This document shows, piece by piece, positions 46,318 to 56,064 of a DNA stretch of 64,000 nt. The stretch covers positions 1 through 64,000 of the forward strand of contig PAPV01000015.1 of assembly GCA_002709075.1 (NCBI GenBank), given 5' to 3'. The DNA comes from Rhodospirillaceae bacterium (GTDB lineage Bacteria > Pseudomonadota > Alphaproteobacteria > MPNO01 > UBA2964). Under the pieces are notes generated by a model. The model was not told the origin of the DNA, searched no databases, and saw only the letters and a program-made list of their open reading frames with translations. The position numbers and the translations under genes were made by a program. The first letter of the stretch is position 1. Every line of letters begins with the position of its first letter.

Positions 46318-47561
46318 AATCTATAACGACCTAAATGATCTACAAGTGATACAAGTGGTACTTCCATTTGGGTACCGCTATCTAGATCTCTAACACATGC
46401 AAATCCACGTTCCATTTCATCACCACCAAGAAATATTGCAGCACAGGCTGATAATCGATTAGCACGTTTTAGACGCTTACTCATGTTACCTCGATAGGCT
46501 AATTCAATTTGCAATCCACTACGCCTCAATTTATAAGCGGTCAAAATTGCTAATTCATTATGCACGTGAGTAACCGGAATGATAGCTATCGGCCTTGGCA
46601 CTTCAGGTTTCTTTTCAACTAACATTCCAAGTCTCTCTATTCCTGCAGCCCACCCTACACCGGAAACCTTAGCTCCTCCCATTTGTTCAACCAAGCCGTC
46701 ATAACGTCCACCAGCAAGCACAGTACCCTGAGCACCTAGTTCATCAGTAGTAAATTCAAATGCAGTGTGGGAATAATAGTCTAGCCCACGCACCAGCCGC
46801 TGATTTACAGAGTATTCAATCGACAATAATTCAAGACCCTCACAAACTATCTCAAAAAATTTTTGAGATTCGCGGTCTAAGTACAGACTGAACTCCGGCG
46901 CATTCTCAATCAGACTGCGATCCTCTTTCTCCTTGGAGTCAAGAATCCTCAGTGGGTTTCTATCAAGACGCATTTGACTTTCTACAGAGAGGGAACTTCG
47001 GTAAGTGGAAAAATATTTTATGAGCGCCTCGCGATATGCTGCTCGACTCTCCATATTCCCTAGAGTGTTAATTTGAAGCTTGAGATTAGCCGTAATGGCT
47101 AGCGCCTCTAGTACTAATGCACCCAGTGCAATCATTTCTATGTCAGCCTGAGGTTCAGATACACCTAGTAATTCAGCTCCAAGTTGATGAAACTGGCGAT
47201 AGCGTCCCTTTTGTGGTCTTTCATAACGAAACATCGGCCCTCGATAAAAGTATTTTAACGGTAATTTTTGAGCCAAACCGCCAGAAATTAACATCCTAGC
47301 CACTCCAGCTGTGCCCTCAGGACGAAGCGTAATCTTATCTCCACCCTTATCCTCAAAGCTGTACATTTCTTTTGTGACAATATCAGATGAGTCCCCTAAT
47401 GTACGTTTAAACACTTCGGAAAATTCAAAAATCGGCGTAGAAATTTCTTCGAAGCCAAAACGGGAAGCGACCATTGCGCCTGTGTCACCAATAAGTCGAT
47501 GAAGTCGAAATTCTTCGGGTAAAATATCATGTGTGCCGCGTACGGGTTGTAGCACTCTCAT
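46314..47561 (-). CDS. hisS: Histidyl-tRNA synthetase
   Basis: A 415-residue class II synthetase. Motif 1 region PVRGTHDILPEEF, motif 2 FRYERPQKGRYRQFHQLG, the histidine-specific motifs LVRGLDYYSHTAFEF and AAGIERL are all present, followed by the anticodon-binding domain. Normal length for the short bacterial form. It is upstream of, and overlaps, the HemA-like gene. Confidence 0.95.
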   Translation of the reverse strand: MRVLQPVRGTHDILPEEFRLHRLIGDTGAMVASRFGFEEISTPIFEFSEVFKRTLGDSSDIVTKEMYSFEDKGGDKITLRPEGTAGVARMLISGGLAQKLPLKYFYRGPMFRYERPQKGRYRQFHQLGAELLGVSEPQADIEMIALGALVLEALAITANLKLQINTLGNMESRAAYREALIKYFSTYRSSLSVESQMRLDRNPLRILDSKEKEDRSLIENAPEFSLYLDRESQKFFEIVCEGLELLSIEYSVNQRLVRGLDYYSHTAFEFTTDELGAQGTVLAGGRYDGLVEQMGGAKVSGVGWAAGIERLGMLVEKKPEVPRPIAIIPVTHVHNELAILTAYKLRRSGLQIELAYRGNMSKRLKRANRLSACAAIFLGGDEMERGFACVRDLDSGTQMEVPLVSLVDHLGRYRL

Positions 47562-47657
47562 AATTAAATATTTTTTCCTAAAATGTTGCGTTTCATTTAG
47601 CTTTATTACTCTGCTTTGGCGTATTTATAGAGACAAATCAATTTAGTTTTAGTTTTT

Positions 47658-48689
47658 TCAAGGGCGATCGAGCCGTTTCCTTAAACGATCAGGATCAAGA
47701 ACTACATCTCGACGAACAGCACCAAGCGGGCCTAATGGTGAGAGTAATTGACCATCGACAAGAATATCTATTCCTCCTGCATTACCGGTAGTCAAGCGAA
47801 TTCCTCTTTCTCGAGGAACATTAAATGTTTCCCCAATAGTTAATATTTGTGAAATAAGCCTGTCGCCATTAGACCTACGCAATTCAACCCAAGTTGCAGC
47901 ATTTGCGCGCAAAGTTACTCGCATAGACACCTGTCCGATTGATCCCGTCGCCATTCCAGACTTTCTGATCGCCAATGCTTTTCTTTTTTCAGGCGTCGCA
48001 ATTTGCTTGTTTGATGATTCAAACACATTTTTTCTGTCCAAACCATCATGTGACGGGCTTGATGGAACACCATTGAGACTATTTTTCACTTTTATCTGAG
48101 ATTTGTTCTGAAGAGAAAGTTTTTTATCATTAGTATTCCCTTTTGATAAATTTACATTCGCTTCCTTTCGATTTTCAAGTGCATTGGACTCAGTAATTTC
48201 GGTTTGGCCTCTCTTTTTGTGTAATTCTTTAGATATGTCTTTTGGAACCCCAACTCTCGCGAAATTTGCATCACCCGCACGCAGTGTTAAATAATACCAA
48301 CCACCATACGCCAAGACCGCTACAAATCCAGATATGAGCAAAATAAAACCTGTAGGTAATCTTCCTTCAACCACAGGCATTGGAGGGGCAACAGTATTCA
48401 TGCTCGGTCGATTAAGCATACTTTCCCGATACCTCTGCATAACCTCTTCTGTATCAAGACCTAGATAATCCGAATAGGCCTTAACAAATCCTGCAGCGTA
48501 CGTTGGTCCTGGTAAATCCTCAAATCTACCATCTTCCATTGCGGCCAAATAAGCCTGGCGGATCCGTAGAATAGCTGAGACGTTCTCCAAAGACTTCCCG
48601 TGAGCTTCACGCGCGCTTCGGATTGCAGCACCGAATTCTGTCAACTTTTCTAGGTTATAAGTTTCTGACTCGTTTTTATCCGTGACCAC
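47658..48689 (-). CDS. RodZ-like protein: N-terminal HTH, one TM helix, C-terminal DUF4115
   Basis: A 343-residue protein with a Cro-type HTH_25 domain (FGAAIRSAREAHGKSLENVS then PGPTYAAGFVKAYSDYLGLD), a transmembrane helix (GFILLISGFVAVLAYGGWYY), a low-complexity Lys/Asn linker, and a DUF4115 beta domain (ATWVELRRSNGDRLISQILT). RodZ links MreB to the cell envelope. The GTG at 48689 is preferred because GGAG lies seven bases upstream; the longer frame to 48755 has no supporting signal. It is 33 or more bases from ptsP and on the same strand. Confidence 0.85.
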   Translation of the reverse strand: MVTDKNESETYNLEKLTEFGAAIRSAREAHGKSLENVSAILRIRQAYLAAMEDGRFEDLPGPTYAAGFVKAYSDYLGLDTEEVMQRYRESMLNRPSMNTVAPPMPVVEGRLPTGFILLISGFVAVLAYGGWYYLTLRAGDANFARVGVPKDISKELHKKRGQTEITESNALENRKEANVNLSKGNTNDKKLSLQNKSQIKVKNSLNGVPSSPSHDGLDRKNVFESSNKQIATPEKRKALAIRKSGMATGSIGQVSMRVTLRANAATWVELRRSNGDRLISQILTIGETFNVPRERGIRLTTGNAGGIDILVDGQLLSPLGPLGAVRRDVVLDPDRLRKRLDRP

Positions 48690-48801
48690 GTTTGTCTCCA
48701 CTAAAAAGTGAAAAGAAGGATTTGACAGACACCTTTCTATAACAGTAAGTAGCAATTATAAAAATATTTTAATCAATGTATTTTTGCAGAGTATAATATT
48801 C

Positions 48802-51069
48802 CTATATCATCACACCATGATCTCGAGCATAAAATTCTAATTTGCTACGCAGGCTATGTTCAGGACTTCCTGTAAGAGTGTTCATGTAACTAGCCAAGTT
48901 GCCTATATCAAGTGAGCAAACCATTGCCCGAACTTTTCCCACTTGAGTTGGTGACATCGAAATTGTTCGAAAGCCCAATCCTATCAAAGCCATAGCCTCT
49001 AGGGGATCACCAGCCATTTCACCACAAAGGGACAATGGCACCTGCTCTTTATAGCAATCTTCCACAATTTTTCGAAGCAATTCCAGCATTCCAGGCGAGA
49101 GAACATCATAGCGTTCAGCTACCAAGGGATTACCCCGGTCAGCGGCAAATAAAAACTGGAACAAATCATTACTTCCAACGGATAAAAAATCAACTCGCTT
49201 CAGTAAAGCTGGCAACTGCCAAACCAGACCAGGCACCTCCAGCATTGCTCCAATACTTAATGCTGCCGGCAAACGGCCACCCCGATTGCGTTCACGTTCT
49301 AATTCTTTATCTAAAATAGCGCGAGCTGCCTCCAATTCTGCAACCTCGGCTACCATCGGGAACATTATTGCTAAGCTACGACCATCGGCCGCTTGGATGA
49401 GGGCCCGCAATTGATGGCGAAGCATTAAAGGACGATCCAACGCCATACGAATTGCCCTCCATCCCATATTAGGATTTTGATCTGTCGTACCATGAAGGTA
49501 TGGCAATTGCTTGTCTCCACCAATATCGAGTGTACGAAAATTAACTGGTCTGCCCTTAGCCTGCTCTAATATACTGGAATATAGCGCCCTTTGTGCTGCT
49601 ACACTTGGCAGCTCAGACCGAACCATAAAAGGTATTTCAGTTCGAAAAAGACCTATCCCGTCAACGCCGGTTTCCTCTACCTGACTGACCTCAATCATGA
49701 GACCCGCATTAAGATTCAGTGATACCCTTTTGTCATCAAGCGTCACGGGGGGTTGTGTCCGCATTGCCGCATGAACTCTGCGCTGCTTTTCCCTGTCTGT
49801 AATAGTCCTAAGAACGACTTGTTGAATATCTTCTGTCGGGCGAACAAAAACTTGGGAATTCTCTGCATCTACGATTACTGGATCGTGTGGATCAATTCTA
49901 CTTAAAAGATTTTCAATCCGCCCAATTACCGGAATATCCAATGCTCTTGCCACAATTGCGACGTGTGAATTAGCACTAGCCTCCTCTAGTAAAAGCGCCC
50001 GAATACGATGAGCTTCATAATCTAACAATTCTGCAGGGCCCATATTTCGAGCCAACAACACTACGTTATCCGGCAACTCTTCGAATGCTGAAGTTGCATG
50101 TTCACCTGAAAGATGCGCCATTAAACGATTTGCAAGATCAGTAAAATCATGCAGCCGTTCTCGTAGGTAAGGATTAGCCGCACCGGTTAATCGACTATGC
50201 ATGTCATCATGAACATTCTGCACAGCTGCTTCAGCAGTAAGACCAGAAGCAGTAGCCTCATGCAAACGTTTTATCCATCCAGCATCACGGGCAACCAGAC
50301 GATAAGTCTCTAAAACATCATGGTGCTCACCTTTTCCTGAGAGCTCATCGGCGGCAAAAAGAGCATCCAAAGACTCATGCATTGCTGAGAGCGCAGTAGA
50401 TAAACGTTTCTTTTCTGCCTCAGGATCGTCGCCGAACAACTGTCTTATAGAAACACGATTCTGGTGGAGAACTGCCTCACCCATTGCAATTCCTGAGTTA
50501 ATTCGAACGCCAGTAAGTCGAGTGGGCAAAATAGCATTACCCTCCGCTCTAGTCTGTTCTCCAGCCCCAATCAATTCTCCGCTGGCTATTAGCTCCGCTA
50601 ATACTAAAACTATCATTTCCAAAGCTTCTTGTTCTTCTTCCGTGTATTGGCGTGGTACTTTGTTTTGAACTGCTAAAACACCACGGACCCGACCAGTTCG
50701 AATGATTGGGACGCCGAGAAAAGAACGAAATGCTTCTTCTCCGGTTTCCGGTCGATATGCAAAATCGCTATGGCATTGAGCTTCTTGAAGATTTAGCGGC
50801 CGTGCATTTGCTGCAATGTTACCCACCAAACCTTCGCCTACACGAAGACGGGTCTTATGAACAGCATCTCGATTGAGCCCCTGTGTTGCGAACAATTCTA
50901 GAACTTCTCCGGCTCGCAGAACATAAACAGTGCAAACTTCACATAAGAGTTCATTAGCTATTGCCTCAACGAGCGCGTCGAGGCGCTGGGCTGCGGTTCC
51001 CTCTCCTGACATTACAAGTTTTACTCGCCTGAGAAGCCGTCTTGATCCGGGTGCTGTTACATCAGACAT
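48802..51069 (-). CDS. ptsP: Phosphoenolpyruvate-protein phosphotransferase PtsP (EI-Ntr)
   Basis: A 755-residue protein with an N-terminal GAF domain (about 20-165), the EI N-terminal HPr-binding and phospho-His domains, with the phosphorylated His near residue 368 in EEASANSHVAIVAR, and the PEP-binding TIM barrel (GIGLFRTEIPFM, SVGSNDLFQFLFAADR, LCGEMAGDP). It starts the nitrogen-related PTS cascade to NPr and EIIA-Ntr. Next to lysC as in many Alphaproteobacteria. Confidence 0.94.
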   Translation of the reverse strand: MSDVTAPGSRRLLRRVKLVMSGEGTAAQRLDALVEAIANELLCEVCTVYVLRAGEVLELFATQGLNRDAVHKTRLRVGEGLVGNIAANARPLNLQEAQCHSDFAYRPETGEEAFRSFLGVPIIRTGRVRGVLAVQNKVPRQYTEEEQEALEMIVLVLAELIASGELIGAGEQTRAEGNAILPTRLTGVRINSGIAMGEAVLHQNRVSIRQLFGDDPEAEKKRLSTALSAMHESLDALFAADELSGKGEHHDVLETYRLVARDAGWIKRLHEATASGLTAEAAVQNVHDDMHSRLTGAANPYLRERLHDFTDLANRLMAHLSGEHATSAFEELPDNVVLLARNMGPAELLDYEAHRIRALLLEEASANSHVAIVARALDIPVIGRIENLLSRIDPHDPVIVDAENSQVFVRPTEDIQQVVLRTITDREKQRRVHAAMRTQPPVTLDDKRVSLNLNAGLMIEVSQVEETGVDGIGLFRTEIPFMVRSELPSVAAQRALYSSILEQAKGRPVNFRTLDIGGDKQLPYLHGTTDQNPNMGWRAIRMALDRPLMLRHQLRALIQAADGRSLAIMFPMVAEVAELEAARAILDKELERERNRGGRLPAALSIGAMLEVPGLVWQLPALLKRVDFLSVGSNDLFQFLFAADRGNPLVAERYDVLSPGMLELLRKIVEDCYKEQVPLSLCGEMAGDPLEAMALIGLGFRTISMSPTQVGKVRAMVCSLDIGNLASYMNTLTGSPEHSLRSKLEFYARDHGVMI

Positions 51070-51102
51070 GTTTTTCTCACCACTACTGTTTTGGATGTTT
51101 GA

Positions 51103-52323
51103 CTAAGATGCGTCCAGCCCATATGCGGTGTGAAGAGCACGCAAAGCTAATTCTGTATATTCACTTGATATTAAAACACTGACTTTGATTTCAGAGGTAG
51201 AAATGACTTGAATATTAATTCCCCTTTCAGCTAACGCAGTAAACATCTTCTGTGCAACACCCGCATGACTTCGCATTCCAACCCCAACTATGGATATTTT
51301 AGTAACATCAGGGTCCCCGATCAGCCTCTGAAACTTCAACTCTTCTTTACTTTTACCGAGCACATCTAACGCACGATCAAAGTCTGAACGGCTTACAGTA
51401 AATGTTAAATCAGTCGCCTTACCATCTTCGGAAACGTTTTGTACTATCATATCGACATTGATATTAGAATCCGTTAACGGCCCAAAAATTGCTGCTGCAA
51501 TTCCTGGACGATCATCTACGCGAATCAAAGTAATTTTTGCATCATCATTGCTATGCGCAATGCCACGAACTAGTTCTTGTTCCACTGTCTTATCCTCATC
51601 AACAACAAGTGTTCCATCCGCATCTGAAAAGGACGAACGGACCTGAAGTGGCACCTGGTATTTCAATGCCAACTCGACTGAGCGTGTCTGCAGCACTTTG
51701 GCACCAAGCGACGCCAGCTCAAGCATTTCTTCATAAGTGATCTTTTCAAGTTTCTTAGCTTTTCCTACTATTCTCGGATCTGATGTGAAAACACCCTCAA
51801 CATCAGTAAAAATATCGCAACGGTCAACATCAAGCGCGGCAGCAAGCGCTACAGCCGAAGTATCAGAACCACCGCGTCCCAATGTTGTAATCCTATCATC
51901 GGAACTAATACCCTGGAAACCAGAAATCACTGCAACTTGTTTCTCAGAAAGTTTTTTTGATAAGACCTCCGTATTGATTTCCAAAATACGCGCTTTACCA
52001 TGAATATTGTCCGTCAAAATTGGAATTTGCCAACCAAGCCAAGAACGTGCATCTATGCCAATATGTTGCAGTGCTATGGCCATCAAGCCGGCCGTGACCT
52101 GCTCTCCCGATGCTACAACTGCATCATACTCAGAAGTGTCATAACCAGATGAGATTTGGGTTGCATTATTAACAAGACGATTTGTTTCACCCGCCATTGC
52201 GGATACGACTACAGCCACTTCATTCCCAACATCAACTTCCTGCTTTACTCTTTTGGCTGCTGCTTGTATTCGGTCTAGATCAGCAACTGACGTACCTCCA
52301 AATTTTTGTAAAATGCGCAACAT
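51103..52323 (-). CDS. lysC: Aspartate kinase
   Basis: A 406-residue aspartokinase that phosphorylates aspartate at the start of Lys/Thr/Met synthesis. KFGGTSVADLDRI is the kinase N-terminal motif, FTDVEGVFTSDPRIV the aspartate region, and the C-terminal third has two ACT domains (ITLIRVDDRPGIAAAIF and ISIVGVGMRSHAGVAQKMF) for feedback control. GAGG precedes the ATG. Confidence 0.95.
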   Translation of the reverse strand: MLRILQKFGGTSVADLDRIQAAAKRVKQEVDVGNEVAVVVSAMAGETNRLVNNATQISSGYDTSEYDAVVASGEQVTAGLMAIALQHIGIDARSWLGWQIPILTDNIHGKARILEINTEVLSKKLSEKQVAVISGFQGISSDDRITTLGRGGSDTSAVALAAALDVDRCDIFTDVEGVFTSDPRIVGKAKKLEKITYEEMLELASLGAKVLQTRSVELALKYQVPLQVRSSFSDADGTLVVDEDKTVEQELVRGIAHSNDDAKITLIRVDDRPGIAAAIFGPLTDSNINVDMIVQNVSEDGKATDLTFTVSRSDFDRALDVLGKSKEELKFQRLIGDPDVTKISIVGVGMRSHAGVAQKMFTALAERGINIQVISTSEIKVSVLISSEYTELALRALHTAYGLDAS

Positions 52324-52474
52324 ATATACCTCAATATTTTACTGTAGTCATTTATGCACGTACTCTTGATGTATTTTATAGATTAAACGTGAAGAATAAG
52401 TTTAATGTGCTAATATGAAATACATACTTCATATCCTTAGAAGAACACAAATATCAATTTTAAGATTGAAAATC

Positions 52475-53230
52475 ATGAGCCAAAATAAATTTAGTTCAAC
52501 AATTGATCCATTGGAGATAGCTAATTTCAATGAAATCGCTGATGAATGGTGGAACCCTGAGGGTAAGTTTAAACCATTACACCAATTAAATTATACTAGA
52601 TTGAAATGGATCCGTTCCAAACTCATTAAACATTTCAGCCTTCGTGAAGAAAATATTACGGGATTAAATGGAATCTCGGTTTTGGACGTCGGATGTGGAG
52701 GTGGTTTAATTTCAGAACCCATTTCACGGATGGGTTGCAAAGTCCTTGCAATAGACGCAGGTAATGAAAACATTCATGTTGCAAAAAAACACGCTGAAGA
52801 CTCAAATATTCAAATAAATTATCAATGTACTTCCGCTGAGACACTTGCACTTAGCGGGCAAACTTTTGATGTAGTTCTTGCACTCGAAATTGTAGAGCAT
52901 GTCTTGGATTTGAAGCAGTTTCTTTTGTCACTTACAAAACTAACGAAACGGGAAGGAATATTAATCATTTCCACCTTAAACCGAACTACAAAATCTTTTA
53001 TTTATGGTATCCTAGGAGCGGAATATGTAATGAGATGGTTGCCACGTGGTACCCACAGGTGGGACAGATTTGTTAAACCTTCCGAATTAAATTCTCTGCT
53101 AGCGCTTCAAGGATTTTACGCTGAGGACATGATCGGACTTAAATTTAATACTTTTAAATTTGACTGGGAATTAAGCAGTGAGGTTTCCGTGAACTATATG
53201 TTTGCAGCAGTGGGAAAAGTTAATTTATAG
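52475..53230 (+). CDS. ubiG: Ubiquinone biosynthesis O-methyltransferase UbiG
   Basis: A 251-residue SAM methyltransferase that carries out both O-methylations in ubiquinone synthesis. FNEIADEWWNPEGKFKPLHQLN is diagnostic for UbiG, VLDVGCGGGLISEP is motif I, and GTHRWDRFVKPSEL is a late UbiG pattern. The ATG at 52475 matches the family's normal N terminus; the frame is open from another ATG at 52415, which would add 20 residues. Divergent from lysC. Confidence 0.93.
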   Translation: MSQNKFSSTIDPLEIANFNEIADEWWNPEGKFKPLHQLNYTRLKWIRSKLIKHFSLREENITGLNGISVLDVGCGGGLISEPISRMGCKVLAIDAGNENIHVAKKHAEDSNIQINYQCTSAETLALSGQTFDVVLALEIVEHVLDLKQFLLSLTKLTKREGILIISTLNRTTKSFIYGILGAEYVMRWLPRGTHRWDRFVKPSELNSLLALQGFYAEDMIGLKFNTFKFDWELSSEVSVNYMFAAVGKVNL

Positions 53231-53265
53231 AAAAAAATTACCCTACTTTTTTAATTCCGATTCTG

Positions 53266-53691
53266 TCACGCGTCATGGTCTGGAACCCACGGTATTCGTT
53301 CACATTCTATTCCTTCATCCTTTAAGGCCTCAGCTTCTTCTTTTGTTGCTTCACCAAAAATATTTCTCTCGTCTGTTTCTCCGTAATGGATTTTGCGAGC
53401 CTCCTCAGCAAATTGGCTTCCTACGTAGTCACTGTTCTCTTCAACCTGTCGACGAATAGTTCTCATAGCGTTCATGTAATCAAGTGCGTTGGTTGCAATT
53501 GACGAATTTTTATTATTATTCTTTTTTGTTCTGCTAACAGCCGGAGCCATAAGAGCTTTTGTAATTTTGTTATTTCCACAAATCGGACAAATCACTTGCT
53601 TGGCCTTAACCAATCGATCGAAAGCATCACCGCTTTGAAACCACGACTCGAATTTGTGGTCATTTTCGCATTTAAGATCAAATGAAATCAT
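53266..53691 (-). CDS. DUF1178 family protein
   Basis: A 141-residue protein with a zinc-ribbon-like N terminus: CENDHKFESWFQSGDAFD, then VICPICGNNKITKALMAP, typical of DUF1178. The C-terminal part (GSQFAEEARKIHYGETDERNIFGEA and GIECERIPWVPD) is also family-typical. Function unknown; usually near ubiG and grxC in Alphaproteobacteria, as here. Confidence 0.92.
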   Translation of the reverse strand: MISFDLKCENDHKFESWFQSGDAFDRLVKAKQVICPICGNNKITKALMAPAVSRTKKNNNKNSSIATNALDYMNAMRTIRRQVEENSDYVGSQFAEEARKIHYGETDERNIFGEATKEEAEALKDEGIECERIPWVPDHDA

Positions 53692-53912
53692 AACTTTAAC
53701 CCAATTGCCTATGTATAAATACTATCATATACGGCATAACGATACCAACTTGTTTTATTTACTTTTTTAGCCATTTGTTGGATCTGCGTGGTTTATTTTT
53801 TTAGTTTCATTTACTTGAAAAAGTAAATTTAATAATTTGTTAAAAAATACTTTTGTCCTTTAATCCACTGTTTATCGGAAATTTGATATGATATTTTTGT
53901 AAAAATACACAC

Positions 53913-54176
53913 CTACTTTTTACTTAACAGAATTTCATCTAACTCCCCATTTTTATCTAGTGCAAGTAGATCATCTGATCCACCAATTGGATCACCATTT
54001 ATGAATATTTGCGGCACCGTCACCCCTCCCAATGAACGTTGTGTCATTTCACTTCGTAATGCTGGAGAATGATCGACTGGTATTTCGGTGAAAGAAATCG
54101 ATTTTAGCTTTAGCAGCTGCTTCGCCCGTGAGCAATAGGGGCAAAATTTCGTTGTGTATATTTCAACATCCGTCAA
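53913..54176 (-). CDS. grxC: Glutaredoxin 3 (GrxC)
   Basis: An 87-residue dithiol glutaredoxin. The active site is KFCPYCSRAKQLL, the cis-Pro segment is GGVTVPQIFIN and the GSH-binding region is IGGSDDLLAL. It reduces protein and small-molecule disulfides with glutathione. TTG at 54176, with AGGAG about 8 bases upstream, gives the expected short N terminus; a GTG at 54185 is the alternative. Confidence 0.9.
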   Translation of the reverse strand: MTDVEIYTTKFCPYCSRAKQLLKLKSISFTEIPVDHSPALRSEMTQRSLGGVTVPQIFINGDPIGGSDDLLALDKNGELDEILLSKK

Positions 54177-54361
54177 AATTTTCACTCCTATGAACTTTTC
54201 GGTCGAACGAATTATCGTGCCTGGGACGCAAGTTTAGTGATATTTGGTATGTATACAAACAAAACACTTGTTTTGAAAATTTTTTGTCAACTTTATTTCA
54301 TATTATGGTGATTAACATTTTCATCCAATGAATTTTGGAATAATTTTGAGAAGAAAAGTTA

Positions 54362-55954
54362 TCATTCTGAGAAATGACGGAATTGCGCAGTACCGTCTTT
54401 TTTTACCAAATCAAACAAACCGACTTCCCAGCTAATGTACTCCTTCATGTGGAATTCTATGTCTTTATCATAATCGTAAGCCTTGTACTGTATATCATTG
54501 TTTTCCGTGGTTAGATTTTCAAATCCGCTAGAAATTGGGAAACCAGCCTCTATCCATGCCTCTGTTCCACCCTCCAAAAATAAAACTGTACGGTTTAGAA
54601 TTGCCGAAAGGTCACTTGCAGAATACGTTGCTAAGTGTCCATCAGGAGATGTGCAAATTATCACTCCTTTGTGACGAAATTTAGAGAGTGCCTCTGCGAG
54701 GCGCGACCGTACAACCCAAAAAGACCCCTCAATATGACCCGCCTTATATTCAAGGCTGGTGGAGAAGTCTAAAAACACTGCCCCATGTTTCATAGCTCGT
54801 TTAGCATCAATTAACGAAATTGACTGAACTTTTTCTTTCGGGGGGACGAATTTCTTCGACGGATGCCCAATTTTGAGACCTTTTACCTCATCGACGTTGG
54901 CCAATACATGGACATCTTTCCACCCCATTTGGATTAGCCATGAAGCGGTCATCGTTGCGCGCAGTCCAGTATCATCGATCAGAACCAAACGTGCCCCCTG
55001 CACTCCAACCCACCGATCAATCGCTTGAACCAACTGGCCTCCAGGAGCGTGGACCGACCCCAAAATGTGCCCAGAAAGATACTCTTCATAAGTGCGTACA
55101 TCTAACAAAAACAACGAGTGCGACTGATCTGACGCATTCCAGCTATCAATTTCTTCAATTTTAGTTTTACTAATACCAAATCGTTCAACTAAACTTTTAA
55201 CAATCCCCTGCATATTAGTTCGCTCGTTGTCATTTTTTTCCGAGATTGATCTGTCAGCACCATGTTCCAGATCATAACCGGCTAGGGACCATCCCATGGT
55301 GCCATTTTGAAGGGCTACGACATTATTTTTTACACCTGCATTTATCAAAGATTGAGCGCCAATAATGCTCCGAGTGCGTCCTGCACAATTTACTACCACA
55401 GTAGTTTCCGGCCTCTTGATAAAATCATAAATACGGTAAGGCAATTCTACCCCAGGACAATTAACTGCAGTCGGGATATTCATTCTTTTAAACTCAGAGA
55501 AAGGGCGACTATCCAATACCAATATGTCATCTCCACTATCGATCATCGACTTTAAGTTCTCGGGAGAAATTGATGGTGTCCCTGAGTCATGTTCTACAAA
55601 TTCGCCAAATGCCTTACTTGGTACATTGACCCCCCTGAACAACACATTGCCAGCCTTCAACCAGCCTTCGGCTCCTCCGTCCAGTATGGATACATCATTG
55701 TAGCCCCAGCTGAGTAAACGTTTAGCTGCAATTTCGGAAAACCCATTATCGCCATCACACAACACTACACGCACTGATTTCCGGGGCACTAAACTGAAAA
55801 TCTTCAACTCCAGATGACTTAAAGGCAGACAGACCGCAAACAACAAATGACCATCGGTGCTGAATTGACCTTCTTCACGAACATCAATTAAAGCTAGTTC
55901 TTTATCATCAAGAATCCATTCGCGCAGTTTCTCCGGGGCAATTTTAATGCTCAT
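54362..55954 (-). CDS. Four-domain rhodanese-like protein
   Basis: A 530-residue protein with four rhodanese-like domains, about 1-115, 125-235, 265-365 and 375-475, and an extra C-terminal segment of about 55 residues. Active-loop positions are C66 (VVLCDGDNGFSE), C190 (VVNCAGRTRSI), D327 (LVLIDDTGLRAT) and C434 (VIICTSPDGHLA). Three domains could carry a persulfide; the third has Asp in place of Cys and is presumably structural. Cytoplasmic, no signal. The family handles sulfane sulfur; physiological substrate unknown. Confidence 0.88.
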   Translation of the reverse strand: MSIKIAPEKLREWILDDKELALIDVREEGQFSTDGHLLFAVCLPLSHLELKIFSLVPRKSVRVVLCDGDNGFSEIAAKRLLSWGYNDVSILDGGAEGWLKAGNVLFRGVNVPSKAFGEFVEHDSGTPSISPENLKSMIDSGDDILVLDSRPFSEFKRMNIPTAVNCPGVELPYRIYDFIKRPETTVVVNCAGRTRSIIGAQSLINAGVKNNVVALQNGTMGWSLAGYDLEHGADRSISEKNDNERTNMQGIVKSLVERFGISKTKIEEIDSWNASDQSHSLFLLDVRTYEEYLSGHILGSVHAPGGQLVQAIDRWVGVQGARLVLIDDTGLRATMTASWLIQMGWKDVHVLANVDEVKGLKIGHPSKKFVPPKEKVQSISLIDAKRAMKHGAVFLDFSTSLEYKAGHIEGSFWVVRSRLAEALSKFRHKGVIICTSPDGHLATYSASDLSAILNRTVLFLEGGTEAWIEAGFPISSGFENLTTENNDIQYKAYDYDKDIEFHMKEYISWEVGLFDLVKKDGTAQFRHFSE

Positions 55955-56064
55955 TTAACTAGCCTTTTTATAAATCTGCATATCCACACGTTTCAAATTA
56001 CACACAAACAATTTAATAAAATTTCTTTGAAAAAGATACTATCATGTAATATGTACAACCTATT

